Assembly: GCA_900763355.1 (NCBI GenBank)
Contig: CAAFJY010000051.1
Span: 1-9,057, forward strand
Source of the DNA: Clostridia bacterium
GTDB lineage: Bacteria > Bacillota > Clostridia > Oscillospirales > Butyricicoccaceae
Direction: 5' to 3'
DNA: 9,057 nucleotides
Below, piece after piece: positions 1 to 7,400 of the stretch (position 1 is its first letter; each line of letters starts with the position of its first letter). The notes beneath the pieces were generated by a model, which was given only the letters and a program-made list of their open reading frames with translations, was not told the DNA's origin and made no database searches. The position numbers and the translations under genes are program-made.

Positions 1-1223
1 ATCATTTCGCCGCCGCAGAGGGCCTTTTCCAGCAGGGCCGCCTTGCGGCAATAGTCCCCGGGGAGGACATCGGGCACCCGGCGGGCCAGCCGATGCCGTC
101 AAAATAGACCTCCGCCCAGGCGTGGGCCTCCTGTCCCGTGAGGGAAACGCCCTCGGCCCCGCCCTTTTGGATGGCGGCGGCGGAGAGATCATACCCCTCC
201 ACATAGCGGCCGGGAGAGGTCTCCTCCGCTGTATAAAACCGCGCGCCGAAGAGGGCCGCGCCCCCAGCCGGGCGTCGCGGATGTCCCGGGGAGAAGCCCC
301 CGTCACCGAGGATACCGAGCCGGGGAGATAAAGATAGCACCGGGCCCCGGCCTTCACGTCCACGGTGAGATGGCTGCTCTCCGGGAGATCGTCCCCGGTA
401 CAGAGGGCATAGTAGGCCGCGGACTGGGTGAGGGGGTCAAAGTCCTGCCCCCCAGCCATTCCAGCATCCCGGAATAATCCCCGCCATAGGCCGAATCGGG
501 CAGGAGGGTCCAGACGCCGTCTTCATAGACCGCGCCCACATAGGCCCGAAGATAGAGGGTCTTTTCCTGACCGGCGGGGAGGAGAAAGGTGCTCAGCAGC
601 AGGGCCGCCAGGGTGATGCTCCACAGCCGCGCGCTCCGGCGCAGGGGCGCTTTGTGCCGGTCCAGCATCCATAGGCCCAAAAATCCCGCAAAGCCCAGAG
701 CGCAGGACCCGGCCAGGTGGGTCCCCGTCATCAGAGCGAGGACGGTGGTCCCCAGCCACAGCAGGCCGCTGGCCGCCGGCTTACGCCGGGAAACCATCCC
801 GTGGATGCCCTGTCCCAGGGCCAGGCCCATGGTCAGAGACCAGAGCAGGACGCTCCGCTCCGTGGCCGCCGCGCCCCCCTGGTGCAGCCGGTTCCACAGG
901 ATGATGATGCAGTTGAGCCACAGGAGGAGTCCCTGGACCAGGCTCCGCCCGCTCAGAGCCAAGACCCCCCAGGGCAAAAGCCGCAGCCCCCAGGCCACCG
1001 CGGGCCGCAGCCCTGGCAGCCGGGCTGTCCGGCACAGCACCTATCCCAGCACCAGGGCCAGCACCGGCCAGAGCGCCCCGGGGGCCAGCGTCCCCCATTG
1101 GACCAGCAGCACCGGCAGACTCCCCGCCGCCAGCAAAAGGGTGGCCGAAGCGTTACCGATCAGGCCCGGGAGCTGCGCGCGCAGCCATCCGGACCGGGGG
1201 ATGGTGGGGGTCAATCGGGACAT
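1..1223 (-). CDS. Membrane protein with transglutaminase-like domain, partial, broken
   Basis: This resembles the TgpA-type membrane transglutaminase-like proteins found with MoxR and DUF58. The N-terminal half is very hydrophobic with about six to seven TM segments (for example ASATLLLAAGSLPVLL, GLLLWLNCIIILW, TLAALLLSTFLLP). A soluble part (YLRAYVGAVYEDGVW, DYSGMLEWLGG, YLYLPGSVSSVTGAS) leads into the transglutaminase-like core. The His motif AHAWAEVYFDGIGW (His at 122-124) and a candidate Asp motif VPDVLPGD (Asp at 69-71) are visible. The segment that normally carries the catalytic Cys before RYVEGY is absent. Breaks: an in-frame TAG at 1041-1043, and single missing bases at 448-453, 261-265 and near 77-95, each restoring good protein sequence when bridged. 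The gene continues past the left edge. The family call is secure; enzymatic activity is doubtful as written. Confidence 0.82.
1041..1043 (-). other. In-frame amber stop inside the transglutaminase-like gene
   Basis: In the middle of a TM segment the codons read CTG GGA TAG GTG CTG TGC. The same frame continues with membrane-protein sequence for another 590 bases. TGG to TAG (Trp) would fit a TM helix edge. It splits the gene into two frames, 1307-1041 and 1040-354, that clearly belong together. Confidence 0.85.
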
Positions 1224-1229
1224 AGGCTT

Positions 1230-1233
1230 CTCC
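1230..1233 (-). promoter_or_regulatory. Ribosome binding site of the transglutaminase-like gene
   Basis: GGAG on the minus strand lies six bases before the ATG at 1223-1221. It favours this start over the in-frame ATG four codons upstream (1235), which has only a weak TGGA ahead of it. Confidence 0.6.
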
Positions 1234-1239
1234 ATTCCA

Positions 1240-1264
1240 GGCGTTTTTCGGGGAGAAAAACGCC
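1240..1264. promoter_or_regulatory. Perfect 10-bp inverted repeat (hairpin)
   Basis: The arms GGCGTTTTTC (1240-1249) and GAAAAACGCC (1255-1264) are perfect reverse complements around a 5-base loop. On the plus strand a T6 run follows one base later (1266-1271), so it has terminator form only in the antisense direction. On the minus strand, the direction of the genes, no T tract follows; instead the hairpin ends seven bases before the ribosome binding site. It may affect translation initiation or transcript stability of the transglutaminase gene. Confidence 0.6.
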
Positions 1265-1280
1265 GTTTTTTCGTGTAATA

Positions 1281-1323
1281 ACGGGGAAGATCGGGGGAAA
1301 ATCGCAAAAAATCGGGGAAATCG
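1281..1323. repeat. Short degenerate repeats, about 10-11 bp period
   Basis: On the plus strand four units follow one another: ACGGGGAAGA, TCGGGGGAAA, ATCGCAAAAA and ATCGGGGAAA, then TCG. They share the core ATCGGGGAAA with differences. The period is close to one helical turn. This may be a protein-binding array or just simple-sequence DNA. Confidence 0.4.
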
Positions 1324-1325
1324 TC

Positions 1326-2461
1326 TCAGCAGATGATGCGGAAGCTCTCCCCGCTCCGGCCTTCGCCGGGAGGGCGACGCTCTCCCACTCGGGACTCAGG
1401 GCGGAGTAGACCGGGCCCTCCAGGGCCCCGTCGCAGCTGATCACCGTCACGCCGCACCGCCGGTCCAGCCCGCCGGGATCCTGGGCATAGCGCCCGGCGG
1501 AGACCACCAGCAGGCGGGTAAAATAGCTCTCCAGATGCTCGGTTTGGAAGAAATGCAGCCCCAGGCCGCTCTCGGCGGGGATGCGCACCTCGTGGAGCTC
1601 CAGGCCCTGGGGAGTGGGGATGACCATGCAGAAGGCTGTCCCCTGGAGGAGGAGCCCTTCTCCCAGCGCCACGGTGACGCTCACCGCCCGCACCAGCTCT
1701 TCGGCCGTGGGTCGGGTCTCCCCCTGCTGGCGCAGGCCCAGGTCGGGCAGCAGCGCCGCGTCATAGAGGGAGGGATCGCTGGCCTGGCGGACGATGAGAC
1801 TGCCGGTCTTGGCCGACAGCTTCCAGTGGACGGTGCGGATGTCGTCTCCGGGGACATAGTCCCGGATGTCAAAGATCTCGCTGGGGTCGCTGCTCCGGCG
1901 GTTCTGCATCAGGCCCTCGGTCTGGGCGGCCCCCACCGTCTCCCGGGAGAGGATGAGCTCCATCTGGGTCTCCGGGGGTAGAGCACCGTCCGGCTCTCGG
2001 GAAAATCGGCGCAGCGGAAGCGGAAGAGGCCCATCAGGTCGGTGACCTCCACCCCGGCGCAGTGCAGGCGGGTCTCGCCGCACAGGGGGGATGTGGAGGG
2101 AATCGCTCACCTGCTGGACCCCGTCCTCCAGGGGGAAGGAGAGGGTCTCCTGCCGGGTCCCTCCAAACGTGCCGCTCTCCACCTCCACCCGGACGGTCAC
2201 CCGCCCGGCGGTGCGGAAATGCTCGGTGCCGGAGACGGCCAGCGTCACCGGGAGGGACTGTCCCGCCCGGCCCCCGGGCGCGGCCCGGAGCTCCAGGCGC
2301 AGCCTGCGGGCGTCCCGGTGGAGCAAAACCGCCAAAATGGCCCCCAGCAGCAAAAATACCGTCAAAATGGCCAAAGCATGCCGTTCTCCAAAAAAAAACA
2401 GCAGCAGCGCCAGGGCTGCCGCTGTGATGCAGTCCCCCGGCAGATGCTTCCCGGCGGCCAT
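1326..2461 (-). CDS. DUF58 domain-containing membrane protein, with frameshifts
   Basis: DUF58 proteins are encoded beside MoxR ATPases and are thought to work with them at the membrane. Two hydrophobic segments lie at about residues 10-24 (AAALALLLFFF) and 28-47 (ILTVFLLLGAILAVLL). A beta-rich extracellular-type segment follows, then the DUF58 signature RDYVPGDDIRTVHWKLSA and LIVRQ near residues 198-225, and a VWA-like C-terminal part. The start at 2461 shares its A with the MoxR stop. Three breaks are inferred: one extra C in the C6 run (2085-2090), one missing base near 1979-1984, and one missing G at 1349-1352. Bridging the first two restores CGETRLHCAGVEV and TDLMGLFRFR, a classic DUF58 stretch. 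Bridging the third ends the protein at ESFRIIC with TGA at 1328-1326. Total about 378 residues. Without the correction the frame runs to 1211, beyond the next gene's start. Confidence 0.88.
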
Positions 2462-3401
2462 CAGCGCTCTGCGCCGGTCTCGGGCCGGACCTCTGCCAGG
2501 ATGCCGGTGAGGGGCTCCCGGGTGCTGATGCCGTCCACTCTGGCCTGGGGCCGCAGCACCAGACGGTGGCGCACACGTCGGCAAAGACCTCCTGCACATC
2601 CTCCGGGACGACATAGTTCCGCTCGTGGAGGACGGCGCAGGCCCGGGCCATCTTCACCAGCGCGGAGATGCCCCGGGGAGAGATGCCCAGCTCCACCAGG
2701 GGGTGGGAGCGAGTGGCCTTGCACAGGCGGATGGCATAGGCGAGCACCGGGTCAGCCGCCCGGATGGAGGAGAGGTATTCCTGCACCTCCAGAATGTTCC
2801 CCGCGTCGGTGACGGCCCGGAGATCCCTCAGGGGGTTATGATAGCGCTGGGCGCTGAGGATCTTCATCTGATTTTCCAGGGTGGGGTAGCCGATGGTCAG
2901 CCGGACCATGAAGCGGTCCCGCTGGGATTCCGGCAGGGGCTGGATCCCGGAGGAGCCCAGGGGGTTCTGGGTGGCGATGCACACAAAGGGGGTGGGCAGG
3001 GGCCGGGTGACCCCATCCACCGTGATGGTGTGCTCCTCCATGACCTCCAGCAGGGCCGACTGGGTCTTGGGGGAGGTACGGTTGATCTCGTCGGCCAGGA
3101 GGGGCTGGCAGTTGGCCGCCCCGTCCCGGTAGTCAAACCGGTGGGTCTCCCGGTTCCACACAGAAAAGCCCGTGATGTCCGAGGGGAGGGTGTCGGTGGT
3201 GAACTGGATACGCTTGTGGTCCAGCCCCAGCACCCGGGAAAAGGCCAGGGCCAGGGTGGTCTTGCCCACCCCGGGGCAGTCCTCCAACAGAACGTGGCAC
3301 CCGGCATAGATGGTCATGAGGACCTTTTCCACGATCTCCCGCTTGCCGATAAAGGCCTTTTCGATCTCGGCGATGATCTGCTTGGACTGTTCGACGATCA
3401 T
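2461..3401 (-). CDS. MoxR-family AAA+ ATPase, one frameshift near the 3' end
   Basis: This is a cytoplasmic ATPase of the MoxR group, proposed to act as a chaperone or remodeler together with DUF58/VWA and transglutaminase partners. Visible motifs: Walker A (DCPGVGKTT), the LPSDITGFSV segment, Walker B with following residues (LLADEINRTSPKTQSALLE), sensor 1 (IATQNPLG), the PLPESQRDRF motif and sensor 2 (GISPRGISAL). About 313 residues after correction is normal for the family. The frame breaks at 2568-2569: the minus strand has GCCACC where one more C restores CAHRLVLRPQ and the natural C-terminus ending at the TGA at 2463-2461. Uncorrected, the frame runs on to 2034 with nonsense sequence. 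The start at 3401 overlaps the upstream stop (ATGA) and has GGGGAG eight bases before it. The stop overlaps the DUF58 start (TGATG). The family call is very secure; the substrate is unknown. Confidence 0.93.
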
Positions 3402-6400
3402 TGGGCTGTCTCCCCTTCTGTTTCGGTATTGCCGGTGTCATTTCCATTGGAGCCGTCTCCCCCGTCGGAGCCGGAGGTGCCGCCCGTGCCGTCGCCGTCC
3501 TCATCCCCGGAGCCGTCGGTCCCCTGGGGCGGAGCGGGCGGCAGATCGGGGAGATTGGGATCGGTATCGGGCAGGGTGCTCCCCTCCCCCTCCAGGGTGA
3601 AGGAGAAGGTCAGCCGGTCGGTCTCGTCCACATATTCCAGCAGGGTGCGGACGCGGTTTTCCGCCGGGAGGAGGATGTCCGCCATGGCGGCGCGGACCTG
3701 GGCCAGGGTTGCGTCCTCGCCCAGCTGGGCCCGGACGGCGGCTTCCAGCTCGTCCAGGTCGGCATATTCCGCCATGGGCAGGGTCCACTGCTGGACAAAG
3801 GCGGCGATGGCCTCCTCGTCCTCCATGGCCGCATCCCAGGACAGGACGCGGATCCGGTCATCCGCCACGCCGAAGGTAAAGGGCACGCCCAGCCCCTCCG
3901 GGGTCAGGTCAAAGATGTCCTCCACGCTGTTGAGATAGAGGATCAGGCCGTCGGTCTCGTCCCCCTCGTCAAAGGTCACGCCGCGGAAGGCGTTGGCCCG
4001 GATGGCGGCAAGCCCCTCCGGGAGGAAGACGCTGCGCAGCTGGGGCGCGTTCTGGAAGGCGTCGGCGGCGATGTAATCCAGGCACCAGGCATAGGGCAGA
4101 TCCACCGTGGCGGCGGTGAGATCGGTCTCGGAGCCGATGTCCCCCACCCCGGTGAGGGTGATGAAGCCCTCTTCGCCCACGATATAGGTATAATTCCATT
4201 CCAGCGCTTCCACCGGGTCGAGACCCAGCAGGGCGCGGGTGCGGTTTTCGGCGGCCAGCAGGCGGGCATCCACCGCTTCCCGGATCTCCTCCACCGTGGG
4301 CTCCCGGAAGAAATCAAAGAACAGCTGGCCGGCCGGCCCTTCCCCCATGGACTGGAAAGCCGTGCGGCCATGTTCGACCACATAACCCGCCATGTTGCAC
4401 CGCCAGGCCCGGACATAAACCAGCTCGGACCCCGCGGGGACGGTGATATGCAGAGCGCCCGCCGCCTCCTGGTCATATTCAAAGTAGAAATCGTAGCCCT
4501 GAGCATAGTAGATGAGCTTGGGGGGCTCGGTATCCTCCAAAATGAGCTCCTGCAGCCCGCTGCCGGAAAAGGCCGAGTGGAAGATGCCGCCCTCTGCCCG
4601 CATTTCGCCCAGCCGGACGGTGGTCAGGCTGCGGCAGCTGTAAAAGACCTCGTTGCCCAGGTCCACGCCGCCGGTGCTCTTGGCCCCCATAAAGGCCCCG
4701 CGGAAGACCACGGTGGTGGTGACCGGCAGAGCCACGTCGCCGCTCACCTTCCCGCCGGAGCGGAGGGCCGCAAAGGGCGTCCCGTTTTCGGTGACGGCAT
4801 AGAGGACCCGTGTCCCGCCGCAGTTCAGGAGCTCGTAGTGGTCGGCATCCATCAGGGAGGTCCAGTTGCTGTTGTAGCCGCTGTTGTCCCCCAGGCAGTA
4901 GAGGAAGGAGTATTCGAGCGAAATATCGTTGTTGAACAGGGCCAGGTCGGGATCCTCCAGGATCATGGTCGGGGCGTTGGAGGCCACGAAGCGCAGGGAA
5001 GCGCTGCCCTCAAAGGCATTTTTGCTGAGGAGGAAAGCGCCCCGCCGTTCGATGAGCACACCCTCCAGGTTCCAGCAGTCGCGGAAGGTCTGATATCCCA
5101 CGGCCCGGGTCCCCTGGGGCAGGATGAGCACCTCCAGCCCGTCGCTCAGGCCGGACAGGGCCCCGGCCTCCACGCCGGTGATGCCGTCGGCAGAGCGAGC
5201 CAATGGGCGCTCTCCCGCAGGGCCTGGTGTAGGCGCAGGTCGGAGGTGAGAAGGCAATCGTCCCGGAGGACATAGCCGCTCTGGCTGCCGTCCTGGCGGG
5301 GATCATATTGGCTGGCGGGGATGACCGAAAGGCCGGTGCGCTGCAGCATCTCCCGCTGGTCGGTGAGATAGGCGGTGAGCAGTTCGTCGGGCACCACGAT
5401 GCGGCAATCCCGGCTCAGGCGGGCATAGTTGATCTCCGGGAGATCCTCCAGGCTTTCGGTCTCCAGCACCAGGGCCCGGAGACTGTTGGAATAGGGCAAA
5501 ACCACCTGCGTCACGCCGTTTTTCACCGTGAGGGCGGTGCGGCCGGTGGGGACGCCGAGAATTTCGGTGCCCTCCGCGTTGAGGATGAGGCCGTCCTCGG
5601 AGGAATAGCGGGGGTTGCCCTGGGCCACGGCATAGGCCTGGGTGACCTTGAGCCCCCGGTCATAGAGGAGCCAGTCCTCGTCGATGCTGGGGATGCCGGA
5701 GGTGTCCACATAGAGGACGCTCTCGGGCAGCTCCAGGGTGTCCACCGTCAGCCCGGGGTAATCATTGAACTGTACGGCCTGGACATACTGGGGGACGGTG
5801 AGCCGCTCCACCCAGTTGTCGATCTTGTCGGCCCCCCGATAGTCGGTGAGGAGCTGGGCATAGCCATAGGTGGCGTTGCTCACCACCTGGTTGTTGGCGG
5901 GGACGGAATAGTCGGGGGACATCCACATCCCGGTGATCTCCACCTGATAATCCTCGCTCAGGGTGACCCGCCCGGCGGGCTCCAGCACATGGCGGCCGGA
6001 AGCCACCCCATAGGAGAGGGGCACCAGCTCCCCGTCCTCCTTCCACCCGGGGAAGAGGGTGGTCAGCCGGGTCCCCCGGTCGCCCAGGAGCTGCTTCTGG
6101 TATTGGAGGAGGTTGATGGCGTCGGTCCAGGCGTCCAGATACTGATTATAGATATTGAGGATGTGGTCCTTGGAGATGACCTGACCCTCGGATTCCAAAA
6201 TGCTGTCCAGCACCACCACGCGGCCGTCCAGGAGGGTATAGGTCACGCCGGGCTCGTCGCCGAAGAGGCCGAAGCTGGTGTATTCCGTCCAGGGATCGCC
6301 CAGAGACAGGCGGCAGCTGATGAAAATGGTCATGGAATACTGATCCTCTGGGATGGAGACGGGGAAATCCGTGACCACCTCCATGCCAAAGGGATCAAAG

Positions 6401-7364
6401 GAGCCGCCGGTGATCTTCCCATAGCCGTCGTCCTTCTCCTGGGGGAGATCGTCCAGGGTCCAGTAATCGTTCACGTCGGAGCCCTGCTCCCAGACAAAGG
6501 CCTCCAAGTTCTGGAAGAGGGTGGTCTTTTCCACGCCGGTCTGGCCCCGGTAGAGGACCTCACCGGCATATAGAATGGGAGAAAAGGGCGCGGAAAAGCG
6601 CACCTCGTAGCTGGTGCTCTGCTGGATCTTGTCGGCAGCCGCGGGGGCGAAATGCTCATCCCTGCTTCCCGCATAGGTGGGGGGAACATAGTCGGCCGCG
6701 GGCTCGTCCTTGGAGGCCGAGCCATAGCCGGGGGTGGGGGCGGGAGTCACCACCTGGCCGGGGGTGGGGGTGCTGGGGGTGGTGCTGCCGCCGCCCGAGC
6801 CGCCGCTCCCGCCGGAGGAGGAATCGTTTTTCCCGGAAGAGCTCCCGCCGGAAGAAGAGCCGCCGTGGCTCCCGCTGCCGGAGGATGTTCCCCTGCCGGA
6901 GCCGCCGGTGCCGGGATGGAGCCCGCCGGGGAGCACTTCCTCCCCGCCGCCGGTGCCCTCACCGGAAGCCGTCCCCGCCGTTGAGATTGCCCGGAAGGAC
7001 CAGGTCGGTGCTGCCGGGCTCCAGATCCTCGGTGATCTCATAGACGTTCCCGCCGGAGGGGAGGGTCCCGTTCATCTGGGCATCGCCGGGAGCCGCGGGG
7101 GTGCTTACGCTGCCGGAGGGGACCCCCTCCGGCGCGGGCTGATCCTGCCCGAAGAGATAGGCCGACTGGGCCCCCTCCGGCGTGGTGCCGTCGTCGGCGC
7201 CGTCCTCCTGCCAGAAGGAATCGTCGCTGGCGTCCCCATCCTCCCGGAGACCGGAAGCGCTGTCGCTGTCGTGGAAGAGGATCTGGTCATTCCGCAGCTC
7301 CCGGTCGGACTGGAAGGGGTGGAAGCCCTGGCCCGACTGATAGACCTGGATGATATAAGCCGTC
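3398..7364 (-). CDS. Large surface/secreted protein with LRR_5 (BspA-like) repeats, N-terminus missing, two frameshifts
   Basis: About 1,320 residues are readable if two frame breaks (near 6960-6976 and near 5192-5202) are bridged. In order: a partial N-part (TAYIIQVYQSGQGF) and an acidic stretch; a Gly/Ser-rich then Thr/Pro-rich linker; a beta-rich domain of no family I recognise; LRR_5-type repeats from about 5820 (YSSEDGLILN, GVTQVVLP, GVEAGALSGL, AFQNAPQLRSVFLPEGL); the BspA-style repeat end ITVPAGSELVYVRAW; two copies of a helical element with LL-AENR-R-LL; and an Asp/Gly/Ser/Thr-rich tail. I see no LPXTG motif or C-terminal TM helix, so any anchor would be N-terminal and lost at the fusion junction. 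The stop (TGA, 3400-3398) overlaps the MoxR start as ATGA, showing a shared transcript and likely translational coupling. LRR_5 proteins are usually extracellular binding proteins; the ligand here is unknown. Confidence 0.75.
3626..3709 (-). repeat. AENR repeat copy 2 in the surface protein
   Basis: Twenty-eight codons begin TLAQVRAAMADI and contain LLPAENRVRTLL. Like copy 1 the segment follows LRR_5 sequence and leads into a short beta-like stretch (LTFSFTLEGEG), after which the acidic tail begins. The shared core suggests the module 'LRR_5 block + helix + beta strands' was duplicated. Confidence 0.7.
4217..4297 (-). repeat. AENR repeat copy 1 in the surface protein
   Basis: Twenty-seven codons encode a helix-like segment beginning TVEEIREAVDA and containing LLAAENRTRALL. 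It follows an LRR_5 block and precedes a beta-rich stretch (WNYTYIVGEEG). It aligns without gaps to the copy at 3626-3709 over the LL-x-AENR-x-R-x-LL core, showing an internal duplication. Confidence 0.7.
6720..6965 (-). repeat. Low-complexity Gly/Ser then Thr/Pro linker
   Basis: About 80 codons are dominated by Gly and Ser (SSGGSSSGK, GGSGGSGGGS), then Thr/Pro (STPTPG, TPAPTPG). This is typical of a flexible extracellular spacer that lifts a domain away from the cell surface. The DNA is a compositionally simple GGC/TCC-rich stretch, so alignments and assembly are prone to slip here. Confidence 0.75.
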
Positions 7365-7400
7365 CCGCCGCGGCGGCTGCCGCGGTCTGTCCGGCGATCA
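7330..7400 (-). other. Fusion junction: receiver domain runs into the surface protein
   Basis: Reading leftwards, the receiver frame gives RAIRAL then IAGQTAAAAAAG, with no beta4, alpha4 or beta5 of a receiver. One base of frame change at the short G run (minus strand, 7364-7366) then opens a frame starting TAYIIQVYQSGQGF that continues into the surface protein. The region holds no stop codon for the kinase and no start codon, ribosome binding site or complete signal peptide for the next gene. The Ala-rich bridge could be the tail of a signal peptide. A deletion, recombination or assembly chimera has joined two genes here; which of these cannot be told from one sequence. Confidence 0.7.

Larger units (their letters stand above)
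1224..1325 (-). promoter_or_regulatory. Intergenic spacer between DUF58 and transglutaminase genes
   Basis: This 102-bp spacer is the only gap inside the MoxR-DUF58-transglutaminase cassette; the other junctions overlap. It has T-rich and C-rich blocks on the minus strand, a perfect hairpin (1240-1264), and short degenerate repeats (1281-1323). It could hold a promoter, an attenuator or an RNA processing site. I see no convincing -35/-10 pair. Confidence 0.5.

Noticed and set aside
1240..1271. Rho-independent terminator of the operon
   Set aside because: The T tract follows the hairpin only on the plus strand, where there is no gene. In the direction of the genes the hairpin is followed by the ribosome binding site.
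2085..2090. Programmed ribosomal frameshift in the DUF58 gene at the C6 run
   Set aside because: Similar breaks occur at many short G/C runs in several unrelated genes, in both directions, with no common slippery motif or downstream structure. A shared sequence-quality cause is simpler.
2034..2570. C-terminal extension of the MoxR protein in its uncorrected frame
   Set aside because: The tail is low-complexity Pro/Arg/Gly sequence overlapping the DUF58 gene. One base restored at 2568-2569 gives the natural end.
3401..5275. Long plus-strand open frame (about 624 codons), and others such as 2625-3938 and 5308-6573
   Set aside because: They lie antisense to genes with clear family motifs. Their sequences are Gly/His/Gln-rich with no recognisable domain, as expected for the complement of GC-rich coding DNA.
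6966..7369. Near-identical 13-14 bp direct repeat (AAGCCGTCCCGCC / AAGCCGTCCCCGCC) at 7357-7369 and 6966-6979 as a recombination site
   Set aside because: Short GC-rich matches are frequent in this DNA, and a deletion between these two copies would not create the observed kinase junction. It does coincide with two frame breaks, but that may be chance.
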